This document shows, one piece after another, positions 25,772 to 34,196 of a stretch of 60,892 bases of DNA (position 1 is the first letter of the stretch; every line of letters starts with the position of its first letter). The stretch is taken from positions 1 to 60,892 of the forward strand of contig JAMNXU010000016.1 of the NCBI GenBank assembly GCA_023623175.1. Direction: 5' to 3'. The stretch comes from Bacillota bacterium (GTDB lineage: Bacteria; Bacillota; Clostridia; Acetivibrionales; JAMNXU01). The notes beneath the pieces are model-generated. The model was not told the origin of the DNA. It saw only the letters and a program-made list of their open reading frames with translations, and did not search any database. The position numbers were made by a program, and so were the translations under genes.

Positions 25772-26830
25772 TATGAAAGCCTGTATTATTACGATTTCGG
25801 AAAAGCTTAAAGCGACGCGCATTGCCGATAATGAGCATGTAATTAACATTTTATGGTAATTTTATAGAAATCAAAATGTGAAATTCCTGTACGGCGCTGA
25901 ATTTATGCCGGAAATCCCTTGTGAAAAACGCGTTATTGAAAAATAAGCTGCAAAGTTCAGCACAAAGGTTTTATACGGTACGTGAATGCGACGTCAAAGA
26001 ATTTCCTGGATGCCATCCAAGGCCTGGTTTTAGCCGGAACGAATTTAAAGGCCGGAATCAGGCCCTTGAAATTATTTAGTTGAGCCGGCACCAAAGTTAT
26101 TGGAAATCCAAGATATCAATGCAAACCAACACAATATATCAACAAAACCTGGCAGCCAGTAAAAGAATCCCGGCATTTACACGGCACTAACAGCACCAGA
26201 TTCTTATAAAAAATCCATGACATGCTTTTAATAAATGTTATGGTTCTTATAATAAACCCAAAATGGCTATGTAAATATGTAAATAATGCATAGAATATGA
26301 ATCGTTTACAGCGATCAGAAAATTTGTAATGTATAAAATATCGTTAAAAACAAATAAAAAGGCTGTAAAACAGCGTAATAATAAGATAAATTTGAATGTA
26401 CGCCTTATTTAAGGAATTTTAATAATAAATCAATAGATTCATGCAGAATATATAAATAATAAAGTCAACCTAATTATAAATTAAAGAAAAGTAACATTAT
26501 AATTAATAAAAAAATGTAAAATCGAAATAAACAAAACATAAAAGGATAAAAACAACAAACAGATAAACACTTTATAAAAAATGCAAATAATCATTCAGTA
26601 AGAAAACAATATTAATAATGAAAAAACAAGAAACGAAGGAATTACACGGATTCAAAATAAAATCAGAGATTTCAAAAAATAATCAGAGAAAATAATAAAC
26701 AATAAATTTAAAAAAATCTGCACAAAAAACATGGTCAAATGAATCAGATTAAATTCGATGATTTGGAGTAAAGAAAAGCACGCATGTACAATTAATACCT
26801 GGCAAACGGAATTGTCCGGGATTTAAACCA
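25772..26830. other. Gene-free, A-rich intergenic stretch
   Basis: No reading frame here has a credible start or composition. From about 26330 to 26760 the plus strand is very A-rich and T-poor relative to it. A hairpin can be formed at 26021-26064 (GGCCTG with CAGGCC). It could be a decayed gene region or an untranslated RNA; I see nothing that decides. Confidence 0.5.
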
Positions 26831-26833
26831 TAA

Positions 26834-26940
26834 AGCCCGGTGGGCTGTTTTATCTATTCCAGATTATACAAAATTATTATTTTGTATAATCCTATATTTT
26901 TTTTGCAATGGCTCCTCCGTTATCCTGGAGCCATTGCAAA
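26834..26940. other. Cluster of three consecutive hairpins
   Basis: (1) AGCCC (26834-26838) with GGGCT (26842-26846) is followed by GTTTTAT, a small plus-strand terminator form. (2) ATTATACAAAAT (26863-26874) with ATTTTGTATAAT (26879-26890) is a perfect 12-bp stem with a 4-nt loop. (3) TTTGCAATGGCTCC (26902-26915) with GGAGCCATTGCAAA (26927-26940) is a perfect 14-bp stem. They lie between convergent genes, but the T-tract near the third hairpin precedes its stem, which is not a normal terminator. Confidence 0.65.
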
Positions 26941-27055
26941 CAGGTTTTTAATCTTTCATACCGATACAGAACAGCCAATCCCAGTACCTGGGCGCAGCGT
27001 ATTCTTCAGCATAAAATTCGGGCAGGCTAACCATTATTACTTATAGGTTATAGCT

Positions 27056-28210
27056 TTACACGTTATCCTGTACGGGATAATGCAGCGGTAACGGAAACCA
27101 TGAAACCAGCAGGGGCTTTTTGCCGCCACCGGTATTATGGAGATGTGCCGTTGGCGACAGCAAAAATCTCATGGCCTCAAGATGGTCGAGAACAATGTCG
27201 TAATCCCCGTTAAATTCTTCCACGGTCGGGTTGCCGTTTTCAACCCTAATCTTCATGCCCTGTACGCCCTTTGCGCCGTTTATGCAAAGCGTCAGTTCTC
27301 CGTCGGTCAGCGTGGTGTATGTAGCCTTTAGCCTCATCAGCGCCCTGATTACCTTAATAAAGTTCAGGATACTGAGGTTGCAGCTTTGATTAACTGTCCA
27401 TCTTTCTGCTATGGTTTCAAAGAACATTATATGGTCCACCTGCCACGGAGCGCACTGGAAAACGGTGTGTCCCGGCTTGTAAGTATGGTATATTTCCCTA
27501 ATGACATTTTCCAGCGTCGTATTTTCTTTTATAAAAAGCTCGGGCACTTTTCCGAAATCCCCGTCTGCTGCCAGGTAACCTGCAAATTCACCGTCCTGGA
27601 ATACAGCGAAGATTTTTCTTTTCCATGACCTTGCTATATCGTAAAATTCCCGCGGTTCCCTGGTTACATGGATCGGTTGCGCACTGTGAAGTTTCATTAT
27701 TTCAGCAAGGATGTCCCCGTCATCAGGCTTCACTTCCCTGATTTCCGTGCCGGCTGGCCTGCCGTTTCCGTAAACGTGCCTTATGTTTTCAGGTGTAACC
27801 GTGTATTCAACCACGACTCCGCAGCGTTCAAAGGAAAAATACGCATACCTCTGCCTTTGTCCTCCGAGGCAAGCCAAATCCACGTCATTCTCCTTCATTT
27901 CCTCCATCGCCATTTCCATGAGCGCTCTCATGTATCCCTTGCGGCGCGAATATGGATGGACCGATACCGTTCCTATACCTGCAACCTTTATTTTTTCTCC
28001 GCATATCATTATTTCCATCGGAAATGAGCCGACAGCCGCCTTAATTTTTCCGTTTTCCTTCACAATGTAGTGATGGCCTGTTTTATTGTATTCCCTCTTA
28101 TATAACTTGGGCAACAGTTCATAAAAATCCAGGCGGAAAACATAATTTGCAAAATCCAGCAGGTCTTCGTAATCAGCCTCAACGGCCCTTGTGTACTCGA
28201 TAGCAGACAC
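27056..28210 (-). CDS. GNAT acetyltransferase with C-terminal SCP2-like domain (Eis-like)
   Basis: 384 residues from a GTG start with GGAGGG 5 bp upstream. The N-terminal GNAT domain (about 1-140) carries the acetyl-CoA loop in VSVHPYSRRKGYMRALMEMAMEEM. A second GNAT-like region covers 150-270, and the C-terminal 110 residues (GELTLCINGAKG, VENGNPTVEEFNGDYDIVL) resemble the sterol-carrier fold found in the Eis family. Eis proteins acetylate amines such as aminoglycosides or polyamines; the natural substrate here is not known. It lies 68 bp downstream of the kinase-like gene and may share its transcript. Confidence 0.82.
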   Translation of the reverse strand: MSAIEYTRAVEADYEDLLDFANYVFRLDFYELLPKLYKREYNKTGHHYIVKENGKIKAAVGSFPMEIMICGEKIKVAGIGTVSVHPYSRRKGYMRALMEMAMEEMKENDVDLACLGGQRQRYAYFSFERCGVVVEYTVTPENIRHVYGNGRPAGTEIREVKPDDGDILAEIMKLHSAQPIHVTREPREFYDIARSWKRKIFAVFQDGEFAGYLAADGDFGKVPELFIKENTTLENVIREIYHTYKPGHTVFQCAPWQVDHIMFFETIAERWTVNQSCNLSILNFIKVIRALMRLKATYTTLTDGELTLCINGAKGVQGMKIRVENGNPTVEEFNGDYDIVLDHLEAMRFLLSPTAHLHNTGGGKKPLLVSWFPLPLHYPVQDNV

Positions 28211-28278
28211 AGTAACCCTCCACTCTCATATCAATTTTATCAACGTATTTATTCCCACAACCGCCTTGACACGCCCAA

Positions 28279-29175
28279 TTACTTGTGAATTTCAGGATAT
28301 CCGGGAAATTTGAAATCGTGGAAATTCTCCCACTCTTCAGTTTTTTCGGGACTGTAATTCAGCCTGACATACTCTTCAGCGCTTATTCCTTCGGGCAGCA
28401 ATTCCCCGTTTTTAGCCGAAACATGCACGGGAATGAGATCAACGCCGTTTAAAATGCTCCTGCTTACTGTTCCGTGATCCCCGTATACGTAAAAATTCCC
28501 TTCATACTCAATAACCGAGGCAATGGATCCGGCCTGCGACGTCGCGTCCTCGTTTTTCGGGCGATCAGTGGGAAAAATGAACCGCGAGGAAAGCCATACC
28601 CTGGGGTAGTCCTCTCCCCCTCTCCATTTCTGTTCATTGGCGATGATTGTATCGGCGATCGTTTCAATATCGCAGAAGGATGTGTCTATTATCAGGTCAA
28701 AATTGTTCATATCACTGCAGTCCACGCCGTATTTTTCAAGGTATCTCCGGTTCTCGCTCGCCTTGCGCTGAAGGATGCCCTGTTTGGCTTCCTCCAGGGA
28801 ACCGTACTGTTCCACTTTCCCTCTTTTCATGTTCATGACGCGTTTTGCAGAAACGTCAATATTGACCCTCAAATATACCTTAAAAGAATTAGGCACAAAA
28901 TGCCATGCCATTCTGGAATCCAGTATCATGCAGCCCGGTTTCTTGCCGACCTCGGCAAGCGCTCCGTCTATTTCACGGTCGATTTCGGGATGGGTCTCGG
29001 CATATTTGTTGAGTTCGAGCGTTGTCATGTTGTATCTTTCGGCTATTTCGCGCTGTATTTTGCCCGTATGGTATATTTCAAAACCGTATTTCTCCTTGAT
29101 GACATTGCAAACACTGCTTTTTCCGCTGCCAAGATCACCGGTGATTGAAATTTTAATGTTCTTTTCCCCTGGCAT
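28279..29175 (-). CDS. Cytidylate-kinase-like P-loop protein with an extra C-terminal domain
   Basis: 299 residues from the ATG at 29175, which follows GGAGG at 6 bp; a longer frame to 29277 lacks such a site. P-loop GDLGSGKSS (13-21), then YHTGKIQREIAERYNM and the lid region RKASENRRYLEKYG, typical of the cytidylate-kinase-like family, cover about 1-190. Residues 195-299 form a further domain (WLSSRFIFPTDRP, VYGDHGTVSRSIL, LIPVHVSAKNGELL) that I do not recognise. A nucleotide kinase activity is plausible; whether the second domain senses or binds a substrate is unknown. A 7-bp inverted repeat lies upstream (29205-29211, 29233-29239). Confidence 0.78.
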   Translation of the reverse strand: MPGEKNIKISITGDLGSGKSSVCNVIKEKYGFEIYHTGKIQREIAERYNMTTLELNKYAETHPEIDREIDGALAEVGKKPGCMILDSRMAWHFVPNSFKVYLRVNIDVSAKRVMNMKRGKVEQYGSLEEAKQGILQRKASENRRYLEKYGVDCSDMNNFDLIIDTSFCDIETIADTIIANEQKWRGGEDYPRVWLSSRFIFPTDRPKNEDATSQAGSIASVIEYEGNFYVYGDHGTVSRSILNGVDLIPVHVSAKNGELLPEGISAEEYVRLNYSPEKTEEWENFHDFKFPGYPEIHK

Positions 29176-29204
29176 TCTACACCTCCACTGCTTAATACGA
29201 TAAA

Positions 29205-29239
29205 ACGCCTGAAACAAGCAGTGCCTTAATTCCAGGCGT
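29205..29239 (-). promoter_or_regulatory. Inverted repeat upstream of the kinase-like gene
   Basis: ACGCCTG (29205-29211) and CAGGCGT (29233-29239), 21-nt loop, 30 bp before the start codon. It is a possible leader hairpin or operator. No convincing -35/-10 pair was found with it. Confidence 0.35.
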
Positions 29240-29315
29240 GCATATTCCGGTTGTTCGGCTATTTGAAAGTATACCATTCTTTAAGTGTTTTTAACAGCCA
29301 AATATAGCTGAATCT

Positions 29316-30053
29316 TTATTTTACGTTGTCAAACGACAGACGGCATTTGTCCGCCCTGTATTTGCAAATCACATACTCTATTGCCTGTCCCGCCTTGGCA
29401 TAGATAAGGCTTTCAATTTTAATGAGCGCCTGTCCCGTCTGCACCTGCAGAAAATGCGAATCCGTCTGGTCCGAGTAAATTATTTCGAGGGTGCTTTTTG
29501 ATTTGAAGGGCAAGAGAGGATATTTCCCTTTCAATATATCATAAGAAGGTTTTTTGGCTTTTATGTCTTCGATTATGTCGGGAAAATAGCTGCGCGGTAT
29601 GTAGGAAGTATTGTACGAGAAAATCTCGTCGTTTTGCATTACCGAATACCTGATCTCGGCAAACTCAGCACCCGAAGCAGGACTGACCCCGAAAATCTCG
29701 CCAAGCCTGGGATTTTCGCCGACTTTAACGGCTTTGCAGCTTATTATGTTCTTCTGCCCCGGATTCGGACTGTCGAGAACGGAATCGGTAAAACCCGTAT
29801 ACTCCTTTATATCAATGATTTTCTTCCTTTTTGCAACGAATGTCCCTTTTCCCTTCTCCTTGTACAAATATCCGTTGCTTGTCAGTTCGCTGATCGCCTG
29901 TCTTACTGTCGGCCTGCTGATATTGTAGATTTCACAAAGTTCCTGTTCGGAAGGTATCTTGTAATTCTCAGGGTATTCCCCGCTTTCAATTTTCTCAAGT
30001 ATTATGTTCTTGAGCTGAGTGTACATGGGGACGGAACTGTAGCGGTTTATCAT
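29316..30053 (-). CDS. GntR-family (HutC/UTRA type) transcriptional regulator
   Basis: 245 residues from the ATG at 30053, 8 bp after TGGAGG; the longer frame starts upstream of this site. The N-terminal winged helix (YTQLKNIILEKIESGEYPENYKIPSEQELCE, SRPTVRQAISELTSNGYLYKEKGKGTFV) is classic GntR. Residues 95-245 form a UTRA effector domain (FAEIRYSVMQNDEIFSYNTSYIP, ESLIYAKAGQAIEYVICKYRADK), which usually binds a sugar phosphate or amino-acid-like ligand. Targets may include the downstream kinase-like and GNAT genes. A 7-bp inverted repeat, GTTATGT (30188-30194) with ACATAAC (30205-30211), lies upstream. Confidence 0.9.
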   Translation of the reverse strand: MINRYSSVPMYTQLKNIILEKIESGEYPENYKIPSEQELCEIYNISRPTVRQAISELTSNGYLYKEKGKGTFVAKRKKIIDIKEYTGFTDSVLDSPNPGQKNIISCKAVKVGENPRLGEIFGVSPASGAEFAEIRYSVMQNDEIFSYNTSYIPRSYFPDIIEDIKAKKPSYDILKGKYPLLPFKSKSTLEIIYSDQTDSHFLQVQTGQALIKIESLIYAKAGQAIEYVICKYRADKCRLSFDNVK

Positions 30054-30104
30054 GACTCGGACCTCCAGAAGTAAGTATAATAACACATTATTACATCATA
30101 ACTA

Positions 30105-30133
30105 ATTTTATATTAATATTCTATCAACTTCAA
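30105..30133 (-). promoter_or_regulatory. Promoter of the GntR gene
   Basis: On the minus strand TTGAAG (30128-30133), 17 bp, TAAAAT (30105-30110), about 50 bp before the start codon. An inverted repeat (30188-30211) lies about 55 bp upstream of the -35 box and could be an operator. Confidence 0.5.
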
Positions 30134-30251
30134 TAAAATTCAACTGCTTTTTCAATCTATTGGTCGCGCATATTCGACAATATTTTTGTTATGTTTATAT
30201 GTTGACATAACATCATGAACACACAAAAAATGCACTGCGCCAATGAAGCAG

Positions 30252-30288
30252 CAAAAAGCCCCAATCCGCCAATGCGTTTTGGGGCTTT
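30252..30288 (-). terminator. Terminator of purB
   Basis: A 10-bp stem, AAAGCCCCAA (30255-30264) with TTGGGGCTTT (30279-30288), read on the minus strand and followed by TTTTTGC. It lies about 90 bp after the purB stop. Confidence 0.8.
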
Positions 30289-30375
30289 ATATAGGCTTTT
30301 TATAGGCTTTTTTAACATGCTTCTTTTCATTTTTATTACATGATTATTTCTTTTTTGCCTGTTTCAAATGCAATT

Positions 30376-31803
30376 TCATACTTTAAGCTCGGCTTCAACG
30401 TTGCTGAAATCCTGGCCGGCCAAAAGCGGTTCAACAACTTCCCCTATGAACTCCTTCACCTGCTCGGGAGCCCTTCCTACAAATTTCATGGGATCGAGAA
30501 GCTGCCTGATTTCGTCGGCCGTAAGACGGAAAGCCGGATCCGAGGATATCCTTTCAATCAGGTCATTTGCCTTTCCTTCGATCTTGACGTTTGCTGCCGC
30601 CGCCATTGAGTGGGTACGAATCCTCTCATGAAGTTCCTGGCGGTCCCCTCCCCTTTTCACGGCTTCCATGAGAATATTCTCAGTCGCCATGAAGGGTAGT
30701 TCCTCCTGCATGTGCTTTTCTATGACCTTGGGATATACTACGAGGTTGCTTGCGACATTGAGGTAAATGTTAAGTATTGCATCGACTGCGAGAAACGCTT
30801 CCGGTATGCTTATGCGCCTGTTTGCCGAATCGTCGAGGGTTCTTTCGAACCACTGGGTTGCTGCTGTTATTGCCGGATTCAGCGAATTTACAATTACGTA
30901 CCTCGCCAGGGAAGCCATTCTTTCGCAGCGCATCGGATTCCTCTTGTAGGCCATGGCCGAGGAACCTACCTGGTTTTTCTCAAAGGGTTCCTCGATTTCC
31001 TTGAGACTCTGGAGCAGGCGGATATCATTGCTGAACTTGTGAGCGCTCTGGGCAATGCCCGAAAGAACGTTCAGTATCCTGCTGTCCAGCTTTCGCGTGT
31101 AAGTCTGACCGGATACTTTGAAAACTTCGCTGAAGCCCATTTTGGCAGCCACCATCTCGTCAAGCTTCTTGACTTTTTCATGGTCCGAGTCAAAAAGCTC
31201 CATGAAGCTGGCCTGGGTGCCCGTGGTGCCCTTGGATCCCAAAAACTTCATCGTCGATATTATGTAATTTACATCTTCAAGGTCCATTACAAGGTCCTGG
31301 ATCCACAGGCAGGCCCTTTTTCCGACGGTTACGGGCTGTGCCGGCTGAAAATGCGTAAAGCCGAGGGTCGGAAGGCTGCGGTATTTCATTGCAAAATCCG
31401 ACAGTTTTGAAATAACCGCGCAAATCTTTGTCCGAACCAATTTAAGGGCTTCCCTCATCAGGATAAGATCGGTATTGTCGCAAACATAACATGAAGTAGC
31501 GCCGAGATGTATGATACCGCGCGCCCTGGGGCACTGCTCGCCATAGGCGTGGATATGTGCCATTACATCATGGCGCAATTCCTTTTCCTTTTGCTGCGCC
31601 ACTTCATAATTTATATCGCACCTGTGGGCCTTCAGCTCATCAATTTGTTCCTGGGTGATATTAAGGCCCAGTTCCTTTTGAGCTTCGGCCAGCGCTATCC
31701 AGAGATCCCTCCACGTGCGGAATTTCCTGTCCGGTGAAAAAATCTCCTGCATTTCAGCACTCGCATAGCGCGAATTAAGCGGGCTTTCATACGTGTTTTT
31801 CAA
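30376..31803 (-). CDS. purB: Adenylosuccinate lyase
   Basis: 475 residues from a TTG at 31803. A GGAGG lies 8 bp upstream of this TTG, and an in-frame ATG at 31818 overlaps that ribosome binding site, so the TTG is preferred. The enzyme releases fumarate from adenylosuccinate and SAICAR in purine synthesis. Family blocks include [50 protein letters not shown] and the signature loop [12 protein letters not shown] with the flexible catalytic serine. It is of the longer eukaryote-like type (about 475 residues). It is not in a pur operon here. Confidence 0.95.
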   Translation of the reverse strand: MKNTYESPLNSRYASAEMQEIFSPDRKFRTWRDLWIALAEAQKELGLNITQEQIDELKAHRCDINYEVAQQKEKELRHDVMAHIHAYGEQCPRARGIIHLGATSCYVCDNTDLILMREALKLVRTKICAVISKLSDFAMKYRSLPTLGFTHFQPAQPVTVGKRACLWIQDLVMDLEDVNYIISTMKFLGSKGTTGTQASFMELFDSDHEKVKKLDEMVAAKMGFSEVFKVSGQTYTRKLDSRILNVLSGIAQSAHKFSNDIRLLQSLKEIEEPFEKNQVGSSAMAYKRNPMRCERMASLARYVIVNSLNPAITAATQWFERTLDDSANRRISIPEAFLAVDAILNIYLNVASNLVVYPKVIEKHMQEELPFMATENILMEAVKRGGDRQELHERIRTHSMAAAANVKIEGKANDLIERISSDPAFRLTADEIRQLLDPMKFVGRAPEQVKEFIGEVVEPLLAGQDFSNVEAELKV

Positions 31804-31854
31804 TAAAACTACCTCCATGCGAAATATTCAGCCTGTTGATTATTAGTTTCATTC

Positions 31855-31872
31855 TTCATCAAAATTATATCA
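31855..31872 (-). promoter_or_regulatory. Extended -10 promoter of purB
   Basis: On the minus strand TGATATAAT (TATAAT at 31864-31869), about 60 bp before the TTG start. No good -35 box. No riboswitch-like structure was seen in this leader, and the rest of 31870-32114 holds nothing I can identify. Confidence 0.45.
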
Positions 31873-32114
31873 TATTGCTGTATCGCATGCTGTATTTCAC
31901 ATTTACATTTTACCGGCACCATTATCGGCATTTCTTATACCACATTGAAATATCACTTATACATATCGACGCTTCTTTTATTACATTGACGTTTCCCAAT
32001 CCACCTTGAGCCGCCGTAGGCAAACACCGGCATTGCTTGCCCTTTTGGCTTATACTGTTTCCGTCAGAATAATTCCTGATTCCTGCAACTTTACAATTCC
32101 TTCAGCTTTAAAGC

Positions 32115-33401
32115 TTATACCACTTTGCGGCTTAATACCTCGCCTGAAAGCATTTTTTTGGCACTGACAAGCTGAACGCACACGCAGAGAATTTCAATCG
32201 CCTTTTTCAGGTCTTCAATCGCCGGATAGGTCGGCGCTATCCTGATATTGCGGTCACGGGGATCCCGGCCGTAAGGATAGGTTGCGCCGGCATTGGTGAG
32301 CTTGACTCCTGCTTCGGCCGCCATGGCAACAACTTCCTTCGCACAGCCGTCAAGGGTGTACAGGCTGATGAAGTAACCCCCCCTGGGCTTATTCCACCAG
32401 GCTATTTCCTTTCCTCCAAGTTCCCTCTCAAGCGTCTCAAGCACAGCCGCAAATTTGGGAGCGATAATTGCAGCGTGCTTTTTCATAAGTTCATTGATAT
32501 TTTCAACGCTCTTTAAAAAGCGCACATGCCTCAGCTGGTTGGTTTTGTCGGGGCAAATCGTCTGTACCGCCATTTTCTGCAACGTATATTTTATATTGGT
32601 TTCGCTCGCCGCCATTGCGGCTATTCCCGCTCCCGGGAATGTAATTTTCGAAGTCGAGGCGAAGATATATACCATGTCCGGGTTACCGGCTTTTTTGCAT
32701 TCCTCGAGAATGTTAAGTATTTCATCGTGTTCGTCGCTCAAATGGTGAACTACATAGGCATTATCCCAGAATATGCGAAAATCGGGAGCCTTGGGCTTTA
32801 AATTGGCAAAACGCCTGACCACGTCGTCGGAATAGGAAATTCCGTCGGGATTGCTGTACTTTGGCACGCACCAGATTCCCTTCACGGATTCGTCGGACGA
32901 GACTATCCTCTCAATTTCGTCCATGTCAGGCCCATCCTGTTTCATTTCAACGGGAATCATCTCGATGCCGAAAGCCTCACAAATGGCAAAGTGCCTGTCA
33001 TACCCGGGACTCGGGCACAGAAACCTGACTTTGGGCAGTACGCCCCAGGGAGCTTTGCCTCCCGGCACGCCGAAAATAAACGCGCGCGCAATGGCGTCAT
33101 GCATCATGTTAAGGCTTGAATTTCCGCCCACAATAACCTCGTTTTCCGATACTTCAAGGAGTTCGGCAAACAATTTCCTCGCAGGCTTTATTCCTTCAAG
33201 CACGCCGTAGTTTCTTGTGTCGATTCCGTCGCAGATATAATCTTCCTCTTTATTTAAAATTTTCAACATATCCATGGAGAGCTTTAACTGTTCAGGACAG
33301 GGCTTGCCTCTGGACATGTCAAGATTGAGTTTCTGATTTTTGAATTCATCGTAACGTTTCTGCAATTGTTCAATTGTTTGTTTCAACGCCATTTGCTCCA
33401 T
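32115..33401 (-). CDS. Class I aminotransferase, aspartate aminotransferase subgroup Ic
   Basis: 428 residues. The PLP lysine is K252 in STSKITFPGAG. The N-terminal NLDMSRGKPCPEQL, the NYGVLEGIKPARKLFAELL block and VPKYSNPDGISYSDDVV are characteristic of the Ic-type (MocR-associated domain) aspartate aminotransferases, rather than the Ia or Ib type. It transfers the amino group between aspartate and 2-oxoglutarate. Start: ATG with GGGGGA 9 bp upstream. It has a single-gene layout. The candidate structured RNA begins about 250 bp upstream on the other strand. Confidence 0.92.
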   Translation of the reverse strand: MEQMALKQTIEQLQKRYDEFKNQKLNLDMSRGKPCPEQLKLSMDMLKILNKEEDYICDGIDTRNYGVLEGIKPARKLFAELLEVSENEVIVGGNSSLNMMHDAIARAFIFGVPGGKAPWGVLPKVRFLCPSPGYDRHFAICEAFGIEMIPVEMKQDGPDMDEIERIVSSDESVKGIWCVPKYSNPDGISYSDDVVRRFANLKPKAPDFRIFWDNAYVVHHLSDEHDEILNILEECKKAGNPDMVYIFASTSKITFPGAGIAAMAASETNIKYTLQKMAVQTICPDKTNQLRHVRFLKSVENINELMKKHAAIIAPKFAAVLETLERELGGKEIAWWNKPRGGYFISLYTLDGCAKEVVAMAAEAGVKLTNAGATYPYGRDPRDRNIRIAPTYPAIEDLKKAIEILCVCVQLVSAKKMLSGEVLSRKVV

Positions 33402-33622
33402 TTTGACCGATCCCCCATTTATTGTTTTCTCATAATCAAATATTCTAATATATATTTACCGGTTATGCAAGTTGATAGTTCGAATATTTCAAATAAAAGT
33501 TTATAACGGCATAAAAAAATATGATTTTTGCAAGTATGAACATCGGCTGATTCATAATTGCGTATGAAATTTTATATGCAGCCTTTATATATGCAGCCGG
33601 CTGTTTCTTTCCATGGTTTAAA

Positions 33623-33650
33623 TTGACCGATTAAATGTGAATAATAAAGT
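33623..33650 (+). promoter_or_regulatory. Promoter-like sequence for the candidate structured RNA
   Basis: TTGACC (33623-33628), 16 bp, TAAAGT (33645-33650), predicting a start near 33657 (GGGACAAAA). Matches are moderate: 5 of 6 and 4 of 6. Confidence 0.5.
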
Positions 33651-33656
33651 TTTAAA

Positions 33657-34192
33657 GGGACAAAATAATGATGAAAGGGTTCGTGATGGTCGAACCAAGA
33701 ATATTACAGGGTTTTTCAGAAGCTCTGTAATATTCGGTCAAAGATCGGTAACGGGTTTCGCCCGACATGGAGAAACTGGTGTTCGAAGTGTCAATGCTGG
33801 CGCCAAGGCTCGTTACTGGTCGGAGAGAAGAATACCCGGTGTCCTGTATGGCTATATTGCAGTGCAAATAAATTGTATTGCAATATGGTCAAAAAGAATG
33901 CCCGGTATTCGAGTCAAGACTGTCAAGGGTGCCGCAGGCCCCATTGCCTTATTGCAGTTAATCCTGTCAATCGGCCAGTTGTAGGAATTTGCAGTAAGTT
34001 TAGGCTGAAGGTCTGTTGCAGTCGAAAGATTGCAGCAGGTTTTCAAGGTATTCTTGACAGTCGGGCAAAGGTTGGTATGAGTCCCGTAATGCTTGCATGC
34101 AGTAAGCTCCGTTAATCTTAACATTGGCTTATTGCTTGCAGGTATGCAGGAATTTATATCAGCCGGAGCGAAGATCATCACGGGCTCTTTTT
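33657..34192 (+). ncRNA. Candidate large structured non-coding RNA, class not recognised
   Basis: About 536 nt with these helices. H1 33678-33683/33691-33696. H2 33699-33714/33720-33735, 16 bp with UUCAG loop. H3 33743-33753/33811-33821, 11 bp around an inner hairpin. H4 outer 33830-33836/33904-33910 and inner 33850-33867/33873-33890, 18 bp with AUAAA loop. H5 33918-33933/34047-34062, 16 bp, closing a multibranch domain with arms 33949-33956/33990-33997 and 34013-34023/34028-34038, the latter with a GAAA tetraloop. H6 34091-34096/34102-34107. H7 34135-34140/34145-34150. GAG and CCCGU (34079-34087) can pair with ACGGGCUC (34180-34187) just before a U-run. The main helices contain about 15 G-U pairs read on the plus strand and no A-C mismatches. 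It is not RNase P, tmRNA, SRP RNA or 6S RNA by their conserved motifs. Reading frames across it look non-coding. Confidence 0.7.
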
Positions 34193-34196
34193 ATTT
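34079..34196 (+). terminator. 3' end of the candidate RNA
   Basis: ACGGGCTC (34180-34187) can pair with GAGTCCCGT (34079-34087, one bulged T), and the run TTTTTATTT starts at 34188. A local stem GAGC (34167-34170) with GCTC is an alternative. The U-run overlaps the end of the convergent dipeptidase gene. Confidence 0.5.

Noticed and set aside
26840..27046. 68-residue plus-strand frame in the hairpin cluster
   Set aside because: It runs through two perfect inverted repeats, has no ribosome binding site and no similarity that I recognise.
31870..32114. Possible purine riboswitch before purB
   Set aside because: The purB leader is only about 55 nt from the extended -10 site and lacks the purine aptamer loops; nothing similar lies upstream.
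33637..33984. 115-residue plus-strand frame across the candidate RNA
   Set aside because: No ribosome binding site, arginine-rich odd composition, and the bases are dominated by hairpins; the frame is a by-product of the structured RNA.
33657..34192. Candidate RNA as RNase P RNA, tmRNA, SRP RNA, 6S RNA or a group II intron
   Set aside because: The conserved cores of these RNAs are not present; the GAAA arm lacks the catalytic triad bulge of intron domain V, and no reverse transcriptase or tRNA-like end is found.
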